Positions 52,101 to 64,000 are shown, counted from the first letter of the stretch. The stretch: DNA of 64,000 nt from Gymnogyps californianus (GCF_018139145.2 NC_059486.1:8432001-8496000), one strand, 5' to 3'. Program-made: numbers and translations. Notes: a model not told the origin generated them from the sequence alone.

Positions 52101-55100
52101 GGGACTCCGAACGCTCACATCACTCTCAGATGAGTGATGTAGACAAATTTGTAACTAGGGCTCTTTTTCCCCAAAGTGTTTGCCACCAAAATCAAGAAGT
52201 TCTAAGTTCCTGACCGCTACAAACCCTTACAAGCAGCAAAACCTCCAGTCAAAATACTTTCTCCTTCACATCTGCTGAGATTTCACTCAACTGTTGCCAC
52301 CACTTCCCTGCCTAGAAGAGCAATGGGATTCAACTTCTACTCTAAAAGCAAAAAGTTATTAAGAATATTAAGTCTTTGTTTTACAATTAAGTGACAGGAA
52401 AGAATGCTAGCAGCTTCTTTCTCTTCTTTTATAAGCTGTTGCTGATGAATGCCATCCTGGTCTTTGAGAGATATCTGCTGATGTTTAGAGGAAACATGGT
52501 AAACAAGAGACGAAAAGTCAAAGGAGAAGTAAATAAGCACATTGGTTTCATCAACTCTATCTCAGACTGGTGATAAAGAAAGATGTAGTGCATTTAACCT
52601 CAACATGCTTCTCTTAAGTACCCACACTATTCTGTGTGCTTGTGACTGCCTTATGCTCTCAGCTAACCACACTCAGCTCTCACATCACAGCGCGGAGGCA
52701 CGCAGCTTTCCAACGCCCCTGTCTCAGCCAGCCCCTCTCAGCTCTTCTGGGTGCAAGGTGGCACAATATTGCTCTTCCCAGCTGTTCTTTTCTGTGCTTC
52801 GCTCCCTGGCTGCACTCCTCTGAGCAAACAATCTTCTCCTACTTGGGACACATATTTTTCTTGCAGGAAATATCTTTCAGAGAGATGCCTTACTGGCAAA
52901 ATTGTGAGGATGGATTCTCAGCTGCACTCTAAATCTGCTGGGAGCAGGGAGCGGGGATAGATAGCTGATGTAAAATTACTATTTTTACTTTCCTAAGGCT
53001 GACATTGTGCTCACCATATCTTTTGGACAGACTACACTGGCAAACCCCATCCACATATGACTGTTTCAGTGCTCGGTGGACGCGTCAGAGAATTCAGCAC
53101 TGGATGTGTTGCATTTTGGAAGTTGGATTTCTGGTCCCAGTCCGAGCCTGATTCCAGCATGACCCAAGCAGAACAATACTTTGTGATTCCTAAGAAAGCA
53201 CCCAGCCTGATAAAAAACCAGAATAATTCAAAAGTAATTTGCTGCTTCTGTGACCTTAGCTTGCACCTCTTCATCGTGCAACACTGCGGTGACCCCAATA
53301 TGAAAAAGAAAAAATAAATATACCTCTGTAATAATTTCTGACTCCGCATTTTGGAACAACAGAGCAGAGTTCAAGAGTCAATCCTACAGTGATGCTGAGT
53401 TTCCTCCCGCTGGTACAGACTCCCACTGGGGTTACTGAGATCCTGACCAGCTTCCTTCTGAAATGAGTGTCTGGGCACCACCACTCACTTTCAGCATCAG
53501 CTAGCATGAATCCTTCACAAACCTTTTTTTTTTCCCGAAGTTTTCAGTCCTGCCAAGTGCCTTCCTTTTTTGTTTCTTCTAAATCAAACAAAGCTGTCTC
53601 TTCTTCTGCCTGCTCTTCCCTTGCAATCCTTTTTGTTCCTGCCATGGTAGGAAGCGCTGTCTTTCATTTCAGATCACTGCAAAGTTGCAGGTGAAATCTG
53701 TTAGACCACAGAGCAGCTAATGCAACAAAGGAGAAGTTTTGACTAAAGAAAAGTGCCCTGTAGATTTTCATATCAGTATCTCAGGTTGACCAATTTGTAG
53801 CTTGGTTTGTGCCCTGCAGCTCCTCACTGGGAACATTATGGGGTAAATCAGGGCAGGTTTTGTCCCTTGTTCCTGGCTCAAAACATTTATCATGCTGGAG
53901 CTGCAGACACAGCAAACTGCACCACTTTGCTCCAGTTTTAAGTATGAAAGCATCTATATGTGAGTCACCAGTACTACCAGCATGACCAGTTTGGTTTCCA
54001 CTTTACCAGAAATCCTCTAACTACACCTCCAAGGGAGAAGATAGGTCTAATGACTGTGCATAACTTACATATTCAGACAGTGGGTCTCTCCTGTTTTTCC
54101 CAGATACTCATGGAATTGGAGAGTTTGGGCTGAAACAGTATTGGAAATGGCTTTGCAAAAAAAAAAAAAAAAAAGTCCCAGTATCAAAAAGTAAAGAGGG
54201 AACTAAAGCTGGTATATCATTTGCCACTTAAAAGGTACATTTACCTTAGGTATAAGGGGAAAACTTACATGGTACCAAACTGCAGAGGCTCCCTCTCCCC
54301 TTATACCTTGAGACATCTCTCTTTGCCTGGATGTTTTTTAATTATTACCCAGCATATTTATTTTTCAGGTTTGGGTCCAATCTGCAAGATAAAGTCTGAA
54401 AGAAGAGCTAGAACTTAGGAAGGAAAACTCCTTCACCAAAGAAGAGAAGAGCTAAGGCATGTCTGTTCCCAGAATTCACTCATTTAGGAGGTTTATTTCT
54501 GTTTATTAATTGCTAATGTGTTTAAACTGCACTAATACCTAATCCTGACATTTTAAAGATCTAGGTTTAAAAAATGATCTGTCTCCACTTGTAATGCAAA
54601 TAAGATTCATAATCATAGATTCATCTCTGTGGAAGCGTGTCGATATCCCCAAAACACGAGACAACCCGGTACTGCTGAAGCCGCAGTGGGTGCAGTTAGA
54701 CCTTAAATAGCAGGGGCAGTTTCAGGTCCGAATTGAGGCGCAGAGCAGAGTTATGACTGGATGGCTCGCGCAGCACCTGCACGCACCATGCTTGGCTACC
54801 GTTCACTCTCTCGCTTTCATGAGAACCAAAATTCAGCCTCCTACACATCTACCACAAAGAGGAAACTCTATATAGATACAGCCGAACTGGCTGTGGCCGA
54901 TGGTTAAGTGGAGGGGAATATAACCCAGGCAAAGCCACCAGAACAGCGACTAACCCGCTGTGCGAACCGGTCCCATGGCAAATCTCCAGCATTTTGATCT
55001 TGAAATCACGGTGTCCTCCATCCGATGCTTATTTACCCAAGAAAATAATGCAGCTGCAGCATCAGTTTTATCATGGCTTAAGCTCTTTTCCTGCTGAGCT

Positions 55101-57280
55101 TAATAAAAGATGGAGAGTACTCAAGTGATTTAGGCATGTCTTACAGTGGGTTAGTGACTCATCTGGGTTTAGAAAAAATTCAGGGTTTTTCCTTGCTCAC
55201 AGGCCTATATTTCAAACACAGTGTTTTCTTTTGACTATTCCTGTTTTCATCTGGTTTCCATTGAGTAAAATTAGAAGCATAAAGTTTAAACTATATTGTG
55301 GACTGGTGAAACATTCAAACACACAGAGGAGTTTATACTGAATGCAGGCCATTTGCTGAGACTCATTATCAGCTAAGCATTGACTAACGAAGGCTGCCAG
55401 ATTAACTGTCCTCAGCCATGCAACAGTAGAACATTTTCCTTGTCTCCAGCTGGCTATCCAGCGGTTTTTTCATTCATGGATGTGGCTTATAGCACAGAGA
55501 TTACTAGACACAGGCAGGCTGCCTTGGTTGTACTGAATGTAATCCCTAAGGAATTTTTGAACATATAAGTCTGATACTTGCTATTTCACCGGCATCAGAA
55601 ACATTGCAAGGCACAGGTACACAAAAAGGAAGCTGTATCTTGGTGATAAGAGAAAAGAAAAAAGATTGAGAACCAAGTAGATTTGTTTTCAATGTACTGC
55701 AAAATAAACCAACTTTAAAGAGTTTAGAGACACAGTTCCTTTAAAATCCAGCTGCTAGATCATCTTCATAGAAGGATAAATGGTTTCAGTTCACCCCCAT
55801 ATTCAGATGCTAAATCCTAAACCCTACATTCAGGTCATTCACCGCGTTAAGAACACAGGAAAAGACAGGAATACAGACTTAAATCGGAGACACTATCCAG
55901 TATTACTGCCTTATTCATGTTAAACATTACTTTGTAAGCCATGAATACAAACTTTCAAGCAAACTTATTTGGGGGTTTACTTCAAAATAAAGCAAGCTGT
56001 TGGAAGTCTGTACTTGCATGCATTCTACTTAATTACTACAGGCTTCCATTAATGAAAAAATGGCTGCAAATTGGATTCATTAAGCCCTGTAGCGTGCAGA
56101 AAACTCTTTTTGTTGAGAGAACTTCATGCTGCTGCTGCTGCAGGTAACCATGTATCCATTTGGGAAAACAAAATTAAGCCAAAGAAGAAATCAAACACGA
56201 TTGCTCAGATGCTTGTCTCAGCCATGGCAGTAGTCTGCAGGATCTGTCCTGCAGTCCGCAGCCTGGCACTGCCCAAGGAAAATCCTGTGAGAGTGCACCT
56301 GCGATGGTTCAATCACTCCTACTGCAGTGGTCTAAGCATCAACTCAAAGATGTTGTTATAGTTTGATGGGTAACCTGCCTACCTGCAATGAATCGAGGGT
56401 CTCAATTGCTTCCTAATGCACAGATGTCAGGAGTTAATAAACATCTTCGTAACTGGTGTGCTGAATATCAGTTTCAGTGAAAAATAAGAAGCAGGTAAAA
56501 GCCCGAAGAGCTATCACGTCTTTTCTAGAGACAGCCAGATTAACTGAGACCCGCTGGTAAAGCACTGGGGTTGACCGCTGCCTGTGCTGCCTTGGACGCG
56601 TTTTTGCCATCAGGGCTTTAGTTTGTTAACTTTCACAAGCTCTTGATTAAAATAAGAGTATCTTTTGGAGCTCAAAGTAAAAATGTACTCATCTGGGCTT
56701 CTCTGTAGGCATTTCAGCGAAGTTCTCAAACAGCCATACTGAAGTATTATCCCCAGCAGAGGACACCAGGCTACAATTGCCTCCTCTCACTCTTGTAACA
56801 TCCTCCTCCTCCTCACACTAGTCTGCAGCTATTCTCACACTGAGATATTTACTGTTTCCAGCAGATAACAGTGACAAACAGAGACCTGATGAAGACCAGC
56901 ACGTCACCATGCTCCTATCAGAGTAGACATCGCACTGTTAGTGTAAGCATCCAAGCGAGGTGCAGTTTGGCGGTTACACTTAGAGGGACATTCCCCACGG
57001 AGAGAAATGGGTATTGTCGGTGGATGACCAAAGGCATCGATGCCGGGTGCCATTGCAAGGCATAAACCTAAAGCACCGGCAGAGCCTGGCAGTTACCAAG
57101 AGCTCTCCAAAGCTTGAGGCTTTGTCCCTCATCCCAGGTTCTCTGCCTCTGCAGAAGTCTCTGTAACTACCTAATGCTGCCACGCAACAGAGCCTCAGGA
57201 GCTCACTGAACTCATGCAATTTCCAAACTTTCTGGCATATTTCAAAACCAAAATCTTTCTATTAAGCTTCTATTAAATAA
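49141..57280. other. Long intron, nothing coding recognised
   Basis: Apart from an A18 run at 54157-54174 I see no repeat family. Open frames of up to 116 codons (50718-51068) carry no domain or splice support. A C/T-rich patch lies at 52640-52860. A slightly CpG-richer stretch at 54630-54980 has no clear meaning. A repeat-free AT-rich bit at 55020-55140 might be conserved. Confidence 0.5.
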
Positions 57281-57306
57281 ATATATATACACACACACAT
57301 ATATAT
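57281..57306. repeat. Compound (AT)n(AC)n(AT)n microsatellite
   Basis: AT units, AC units, then AT units again; 26 bases of alternating purine-pyrimidine. It is a normal simple repeat. Confidence 0.8.
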
Positions 57307-57903
57307 CTATTAGATAAATGCAAACTGCCTTGATCTTGTGAAGAGGAGAGAAAGTTTGCTGGGAAAAGCACTTTTAGCCGTGTCTGAACTATGAAGTGAA
57401 ACTCAAAATGAAGACTTTTTTGTTCATTTTTGTCTTATGTTATAATTGCCATCACAAACCTGCAACTGCTAGTAGTGGAAGTAGCTCTTTTACTAAAACA
57501 TTGTATCATTTCTGACGTTAGCAGTATGGGAATTCACTGTAATAGTGATCTATATTCCCACGCTGCTTTCAGATTCATTTAGCAAACAGAATGTATGAAT
57601 GCTGAACTATTACAACAGATATATCTAACACTCCTGCTCTTCTGAGAACAACAAAAAAATTATACAGTTGGGCCGGCAAAATCCTCTGTTTTCTATATGA
57701 AAAAAAAAAACCCGTCCTGAAAAAACGTTTATTTTTAAAGGGTCTGGATTAACTCCCATTTAAAAATCAGGCCTATCAACACACTATAAAAACTCTTGTC
57801 TATTAGGAAAAAGTTCTTATCTATTTGAAGAGAAATAAGACTGTCCTCCACATTATCTCACTATTAAGAAGGATGTTATGTCATGATTTCCACATGGGAA
57901 TGC

Positions 57904-57920
57904 TTTTTTTTTTTTTTTTT
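57904..57920. repeat. T17 homopolymer
   Basis: An uninterrupted T run just before the TGACA-type inverted repeats. No SINE body precedes it on either strand that I can see. Confidence 0.85.
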
Positions 57921-57939
57921 AATAACACTACAACACTTC

Positions 57940-58235
57940 TTTAAAATGGTATGACAAGTGTCATGCCTCTTAATGACACTTCGTTATCTGAGCAGCTGGC
58001 TTTTAAAACGAGACGTGGCACAAGAAACTTCAGAGGCAGAAGCAGGCTGCCAATCACGGGTATGTCCCGCAGCCATCTCTCCATCTTTGTCATAACTCGC
58101 CCTTGCCCTATTTTGGAAGAAGGCAAAGGACTGGAATCTGTTATTTAGACGATATCCGACAAGTCTGTTTAACATTCATGCCGTTCTCCAGGGAATTAGC
58201 GCTAAGGGATCTGCCACAGCAGTTGGCTTCACTCA
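57940..58235. promoter_or_regulatory. Element-like stretch with TGACA/TGTCA inverted repeats
   Basis: It opens with AAGTGTCAT (57956-57964), an 8-base loop and the exact inverse ATGACACTT (57973-57981). The left arm is itself part of ATGACA-AG-TGTCAT. These are MEIS/TGIF-like and NKX-like cores. The repeat-free sequence that follows has CAGCTGG, CCAATCACG and CTATTTTGG. Conservation was not tested. Confidence 0.35.
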
Positions 58236-58539
58236 GCGCTGCTGGTTGCAGGGTCCCAGGCTGGCCGGCTCACCCGGGGTCGCAGGCTCTGCCTTGGTAA
58301 CAGATTGAGAGGAGCCAAGCACAGGCATACAGCTGAACTCATTATTATATTTAAAATGTTTCAGGAACCTCAAAAACAGATTAAGTAATGCAATAATAAA
58401 ACTCTCAGTGAACCTGTGCAATAAAATCCATCAACAGAGGAGATGGGTAATATAATCTCTTTAGAAAAAAAAAAAAATCCTCTGCTCTATGCCTGAATTA
58501 CCTTGTGCACCACAAGATAGAGGATTTAGACTATGGCAA

Positions 58540-58765
58540 CGGATTGAAATCTCTCTTCAGAGACATCCTTCTCATAATTGTACATTCATGCCTCTCTCTC
58601 CAGTAGTAGCCTAAATACAATTTACCGTTGCACACATTTTTATAGGGTTTCTGCAAATCCGCCACTTTATTACCACCCCGGTTATAAGGGGCCACACGGC
58701 AATTCCTAAGGGTTCACTAACTGAGCAAGATATTAAGCTTGAATAAAAAGAATCAAAAACGTCTA
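58540..58765. promoter_or_regulatory. Conserved-noncoding-like stretch
   Basis: Repeat-free sequence with CATAATTGTACATTCATG, TTTTTATAGGG, CACTTTATTACC and GGTTATAAGGGGCC. The last holds a TATAAG motif, but nothing else suggests a promoter. Weak support. Confidence 0.25.
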
Positions 58766-59149
58766 TCTACAATTTATAGTTCTCTATAAAGGACCTTGGG
58801 GAACCGCAATTTGAAGGTGAAAAGTAAATGGAAAGCAGATTTCAGCTGAAAAATTCCATATGATCGATGGAGACGACTTACGGAGTATTATCCAGAGAGG
58901 TCTTTAAGGTGTGCTAGAGTTAAAAACATACAACTCCAAATTACACACAAGGCACACAACATCCCGGTGTGGATACATCTGATTAATCAGGTCTATTCAG
59001 AGCTTGGTAACAGCTGCCTTCTTTATGCACATCTCATGAAAGCAATCCTATTTTATACCTTTCTTCAGAGGAAAGAAAGGTAAAAAGAAGATCTGAAAAC
59101 CTCTGAGGGGGCCCACAGTACCTATCAGTTTCCCAGTTTGTCTGAGAGA

Positions 59150-59262
59150 TCCTGAGGTCCAGAAGTGAGACCTCTGCTCCTAACCGAGCCACAGACCACT
59201 TGGGTCTTGAGCAAATCACCTAGTTCCACTGTGCCTCAGTTTCCCTGTTGGTGGACTGAGGG
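59150..59262 (+). repeat. MIR-family SINE
   Basis: CCTCTGCTCCTAACCGAGCC, then CACTTGGGTCTTGAGCAAATC, CCTAGTTCCACTGTGCCTC and AGTTTCCCTGTTGGTGG. This matches the MIR core almost word for word in order ('tgaccttgggcaagtcacttaacctctctgtgcctcagtttcccc'). It is the clearest MIR in the window. Confidence 0.75.
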
Positions 59263-62134
59263 AGTTGCAGTTCATTCACCACTGTTGTGTTTTCTGAAAT
59301 TGGAATGAAAATGTTACAGAAATGAAAGCTATTACTTCAGTGGTTTTTGTCTTCCTAAAGTTCTAAGAACAATAATATAAAGTCACTGTAACATCTAACT
59401 ACAACTCGCAAAAATGGAGAGAAAAACTACGCAGTTATTTGTAACTACCTACAGAAATTAGGGAATAAACTAAATTATTAATAGGAGTAAAAAGAAGTAA
59501 AAGTAGATGATGTGGCAGATGTATCCTCTTGCCAAACTCAGAAGGCAAGTGTCTGAATGTGGCAGTCCATCGCTAACACCTTGTAACACTTGAAAATCAA
59601 GATCGGACGTTTTAGTGAAAGATAAGCTCTCTCTAGTGCTCCAACACACCTTCACGTTTGGCTGAGTGCAGACCCCCCCCGGGGCACATCAGGAACCAGA
59701 CAATGGAGTCAGGATAAATGATTCTTACTTCTTACTTCTGGGCCAAAACCTCTGCTGTCTTACTTCCTTAATTGCAAAACATCCAGTAACGAGCTCGGCC
59801 CACTGCGTCTATGAAATGGAATATGCCTACAGGAATGACTCTGTTCTCAAATGCTTTCTTTCCCACCCAAGAACATGGTGCAACGTACAGCCACTGCTTC
59901 AGTACAGGAGCTCGTGTGCTGGAGGGATGGGACGTTTCCAGACAGTGAACTTTCTTGTTGATGAGAAGCAAAATATTTATCTCTGAATCTTCGGTAATTT
60001 TTGAATAGTGTCGTAATTCCCAGAATCTGTGGAATCTGAAACACTGACATATGGTAATTAACCCTCTTTTCATCTCTTTTTGATTCAATTGCACAGGATA
60101 AGTATAGTAATCCATAACAGGTGGGAAAATCTGTATTTTATTTATTTTTTTTTTTTTTGCTTTGAGGAGATGGAGATAAAAATTGTAGAATGTATTTGAT
60201 GCTGAATCAAATGAAGACGTGGTGCATTCGGGCTGCTGTATATCCACTACTGCCATGATGGTTTTATTAGTTCTCCTCTTAAGCCTACTGCTAAGTCCAG
60301 GAATAATGGCTAAGAAACCGAGCTGTGAAGGTGACACTCTTTTGCATGTGCTGTGACCTTCTTTATGCTGGCGCTTTGGACAGCAGCACAGCTCTACCAA
60401 GTCAGAGCCCATTATTTATGACATTTCAATTTGAGCCTTAATAAATCACGCTCAGAGACAGTGTGATTTCCCAGCTAAGGAAATGCATACAAGGAAGAGG
60501 TAGGTGCAATCAAATGTCTTGGGAGTCCATGGATGATGGGCTATTAGAGGAAGATGTGTGGGGAGGCAACCTTGGTTTTACGCTGGCTCTGCCGCAGACT
60601 TTCAGTGGAGGTTTTTTTGGAAATCTCATTCTCTGCTGGTGCTCGGTTCGTCATCCAACCTCCCTTCCTCCTCCTCTCCCATACTGCTTCCCCACTTCAG
60701 CTATCTGGAGGGCTCTTGGCAAAGACTGTCTCTAACATGTACTCGCATACAGCAGAACATCTATCTCGGCTGAAGCAACTAGGCATTAATGTATAACACA
60801 AATAATGAACAATGATTCATCTGAACAGGCTTGATATGAAGGGCTGCTTTTTTCAAATCTGGGCCTCAGTAAAGCTTTGAAGGATAATTTCCACTAAAAA
60901 TTGGATCAACTCCATCAAGAAGAACAAAAATCCCTGTTTCCTCCAGATTGTTTCACTCGATTCACTAAAATGTTTATTCTACACTCAGAAAAAAGTTGCT
61001 GGAATTTCTAAACTGCATTAAAATTAATCCTTTGCTTCTTTACAGTTGCCTTTTTCAGTGCTTCCTTTGTTCCAAGCTGGCGCTTACGGGAGCTTTCATA
61101 ACCAGCAGGCAATCACATACATCCTTCCTGTTTGCAGTTTTTACTATACTTTACATAAACAAAAAATGTGGAACAGTCCAAAGTACATCTCAGACATCTG
61201 AGAAAGAAGGCGGCAAATGTTGCTAACAGTTCCCAGCAGAAGACAAGAAGCAGATAAAGACACCTAGGCTTCGAGATGGAGCTACCTCATTAACTCACTT
61301 TCTGCCTTGTGAAAATAAGAGCACGAGATGACCCAGCAAGACTCCGACAATCCCATAGCCCTCTTGAAGCACAGATCTGCTCCAAAGGGACCATTCGAAC
61401 ACCAGGATAGCGGCCTTACAAAGGGAGGTGGAAATTAGTGCACAGAAAGCCCATGTCAGATCGTAACAGCATCGGCCCTGGCAACTAGGAAAGGACAGGG
61501 CTTGCCCTATAGCATTTATAACAAATTAATACATAAAATACAAGAAGTCTCCCCTCCCTGCAGTGCTGTTCAGCTACCTGGCCCATATTAGGCTCTAATT
61601 CCAACTCAGTTTTAATTAAGGGCTCTTTCCAGCACATACCTCAAGCAGGTTTGAATAGCTGACTTTCGAGGTAACGGTCAGCTGTGAGAAATGCTCAGTG
61701 ACCAGTGACATTTTTCTGTCCCTCTACTTAATACGTGGGGAACAGATACAATGAATGAGCAATGTGTTGTGGCACTGGCCGACAAACGTCCTTTCCCATC
61801 AGCTGACACTGAAAACAGACACCTACCTTTGCAGCAAGCACTCCAGGATGGTTAACAAACCCTTATTACCTTTTGTGAACCTGTGTCTCATCAAAATTTA
61901 AACAGACACGTTGTCACACTTCAAAAACATCCTATTTCCTGCCAATGAAACAGCGAATTGCTGCTTAATGTTCTCCAGTGGTATTTGTTATAGACCAAGA
62001 AGCTCAGTCTCTGCGGTCTCTGGTACACTACAAAACATACTCATTTTTCAACAGCCGTGTATCTGAAAATAGACAGGGCTCAGGTGTTTTTACTACAATG
62101 TCATGAAAAAAACCTGCGAGTGCACTGATAAAAT
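59263..62134. other. Intron with one long unexplained open frame
   Basis: The minus strand is open for 214 codons at 59768-60412 (see findings). I see no splice sites, domain or codon signature to call it a gene. A T14 run lies inside it at 60145-60158. The rest has nothing recognisable. Confidence 0.4.
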
Positions 62135-62230
62135 AGGCCTTGTCTACATAAGCATTTGATTTTTGCTAGCCCTGGTGCAGCTGTACTGCTATTGAAAACA
62201 GTACAAAATATTCAAGCGTACACGGGCCTT
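62135..62230. mobile_element. MITE-like DNA transposon relic
   Basis: The left end AGGCCTTGTCTACAT is mirrored at the right end by GCGTACACGGGCCTT, an imperfect terminal inverted repeat. Between them, CCCTGGTGCAGCTGTACTGC is a phrase I associate with amniote elements that start 'ggccttgtctacac'. Size (about 96 bp) and TIRs fit a short non-autonomous DNA transposon. Superfamily not determined, and no clear target duplication is visible. Confidence 0.45.
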
Positions 62231-63239
62231 TGAGGAAAAAAGAAGCTGTATGGTTTTATGCATCTATCTGATACTCGTCAGTGGAGAAGAGCAGTCTAAT
62301 TGCTACAGCTTGAAACAGAGGAAATATTTTTAGTTGTATCCTTATCCGTCTATCTACCTACCCACCTATCTATCTATCTGGTGATACAGCAGGAAAAGCT
62401 CTCCATCATTTGCTCTTCCTCAAGCTTTGGCTAGGTGCTGTACCAACATATCATGAAAGACTTTTGCTGCTCCAAAGCTAAAGAAGCAGCAGAAATCGCC
62501 CTGCCCAGGGTCACAGCAGCTTTGGAAGTGGAGCCGAAGGCAGAGTTCTGCTCTTCTAACAGACCCACCACCACCACTTCGTGCCTAAGGCTCACGCTTG
62601 GCTCTTTGGAGACAGCCGTTTATTCTCTATGGGACAATGCAACCAACTACAGAGGGGTGGAAGGAAGCTTAACCCACTGGTGTACTAAGCACCTGGATGG
62701 AAAGCAGCATGAGAGGGCAAAACTGCCTTCGGCCTCACAGCAAAGGTCTCTGAAATTACTCTCCTGCTGTACAGCCAATGTACAGGGTATGCTGTCATAC
62801 AGCTACTGCTTGACCATCAGCCAGTTGCTGGTAATGTGTTTTACTCTATTTGTAGGAGAGGAACGATGATTTTAATAGGGAAAATAATAGTTAAAATGTC
62901 TTTGCAGCGATTGGGGAATAATAATAATGAATATACGTAAGAAACTTTAAACAGTCACAATGGATTAGAGACAGTCCTTTGCCAAGAAGGCTGCAACTAG
63001 AACAAAATGCAGCCGAGATGCTTTTTTGGTGTTTATTGCTTGAATGAATAACGTTCATAAGGCTTCCCATAGCCGCACAGGGTACTGATTGATATCAGTG
63101 CCATGCTACATAGGTCAATAAAGAAGAGAATTTCTCCATTACCACAATGATTCATGAAAGTGATTACTCCCACTTTGACTTGCTTTCCAAAAAAATCTGC
63201 ATGCAGCAATACACTTGCCAAATGCTTCTTGTATGCTCT
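62231..63239. other. Intron with (TATC)n
   Basis: A short TATC/TACC microsatellite lies at 62349-62379. An open frame of 144 codons at 62435-62869 has no recognised domain and is probably fortuitous. Otherwise nothing is seen. Confidence 0.45.
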
Positions 63240-64000
63240 TGCGGTGGGTTGACCCTGGCTGGATGCCAGGTGCCCACCAAAGCTGCTCTATCACTCCCCC
63301 TCCTCAGCTGGACAGGGGAGAGAAAAATGTAACAAAAGGCTTGTGGGTCGAGATAAGGACAGGGAGAGATCATTCACCAATTACTGTCACGGGCAAAACA
63401 GACTCAACTTGGGGAAAATTAATTTAATTTATTACCAATCAAAGTGGAGTAGGATAATGAGAAAATAAAGCCAAATCTTAAAAACACCTTCCCCCCACCC
63501 CTCCCTTCTTCCCAGGCTTAACTTTACTCCTGAATTCTCTACCTCCTCCCCTCCAGTGGCACGGGAGACAGGGAATGGGGGTTGCAGTCAGTTCATTACA
63601 TGTTGTCTTTGCCGCTCCTTCCTCCTCAGGGGGAGGACTCCTCACACTCTTCCCCTGCTCCAGTGTGGGGTCCCTCCCACGGGAGACAGTCCTCCACAGA
63701 CTTCTCCATCGTGAGTCCTTCCCACAGGCTACAGTTCTTCACAAACTGCTCCAGCATGGGTCCCTTCCATGAGGTGCAGTCCTTCAGGAACAGACTGCTC
63801 CAGTGTGGGTCCCCCGTGGGGTCACAAGCCCTGCCAGCAAACCTGCTCCAGTGTGGGCTCCTCTCTCCACGGGGCCACAGCTCCTGCCAGGAGCCTGCTC
63901 CAGCGCAGGCTTCCCATGGGGCTACAGCCTGCTTTGGGCATCCACCTGCTCCAGCGTGGGGTCCTCCATGGGCTGCAGGTGGATATCTGCTCCACCGTGG
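63240..64000 (+). mobile_element. Avian LTR-like dispersed repeat, cut by window end
   Basis: It begins TGCGGTGGGTTGACCCTGG and continues with the boxes TGCCAGGTGCCCACCAAAGC, CACGGGCAAAACAGACTC and TTAATTTAATTTATTACCAATC. I recognise these from many bird assemblies as an endogenous-retrovirus LTR-type repeat, recalled from memory and not searched. The start with TG fits an LTR edge. An AATAAA lies at 63474-63479. No viral gene is in view; this is non-coding. The other end lies outside the window, so solo LTR versus provirus and true strand cannot be decided. Confidence 0.7.
63655..64000 (+). repeat. Minisatellite inside the LTR-like repeat, units of 41-52 bp
   Basis: Eight units each open with CTGCTCCAG or a close variant and continue as GTGGGTCC, CCACGGG and a CAG-containing stretch. 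Unit starts are 63655, 63701, 63746, 63795, 63843, 63895, 63946 and 63987, the last cut by the window end. Units differ by substitutions and small indels. The array is GC-rich against AT-rich flanks. Confidence 0.8.

Noticed and set aside
58668..58700. TATAAG as a promoter TATA box
   Set aside because: No initiator, downstream exon or CpG context; a single motif in AT-rich DNA.
62435..62869. 144-codon open frame on plus
   Set aside because: No domain, no splice or promoter support, and the composition resembles surrounding intron.
1..64000. Novel CRISPR, operon or toxin-antitoxin type system
   Set aside because: The sequence is vertebrate: LINE, SINE and LTR repeats and a spliced micro-exon. 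No regularly spaced identical repeats with unique spacers and no compact gene clusters are present.

Overview
This window looks like avian nuclear DNA, probably from a neoavian bird. It is AT-leaning and gene-poor. It carries a 5'-truncated CR1 LINE with the CR1-type 3' terminus (TGATTCTATGATT), and its last 760 bases hold a dispersed LTR-like repeat with an internal minisatellite that I recognise from bird genomes. The rest of the repeat content is old amniote relics: L2, MIR, an ancient CR1 and a MITE-like element. Nothing bacterial is present: no operons, rRNA, tRNA or CRISPR.

Almost all of the window appears to be intron. The one protein-coding piece I can support is a 30-bp micro-exon on the minus strand at 26979-27008. 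It has a near-perfect acceptor and a consensus donor, and it encodes CDSESDIDDK. The ten residues and both phase-0 boundaries match a micro-exon of the AUTS2/FBRSL1/FBRS family (CDSDSDQEEK in AUTS2, from memory). FBRSL1 is the best guess. The gene would run right to left, with earlier exons beyond 64000 and later exons below 1. No other exon of it was found by eye.

Layout. 1-12965: unremarkable intron with a possible MIR tail near 3.5 kb. 12966-14456: CR1 LINE with a broken reverse transcriptase. 14457-21880: MIR, an old amniote repeat, a conserved-looking block at 17.27-17.72 kb with a duplicated 12-mer, a triple GATA/E-box repeat near 19.0 kb and a 33-bp alternating purine-pyrimidine tract at 20.74 kb. 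21880-22790: a long, decayed L2 LINE. 26979-27008: the micro-exon. 30860-31560: a CpG-rich patch followed by a conserved-looking element. 33065-33320: two L2 3'-end fragments. 33540-35051: a second large regulatory-looking block ending in G-rich polypurine tracts. 37.2-37.6, 40.08-40.56, 57.95-58.23 and 58.54-58.76 kb: further element-like stretches. 42735-42960: an ancient CR1 fragment. 59150-59260: a MIR. 62135-62230: a MITE-like repeat. 63240-64000: the LTR-like repeat, cut by the window edge.

The overall reading is a long regulatory intron of an AUTS2-family gene. The conserved-element calls are judgements by eye from composition and motif content. They need alignment to other vertebrates before use.
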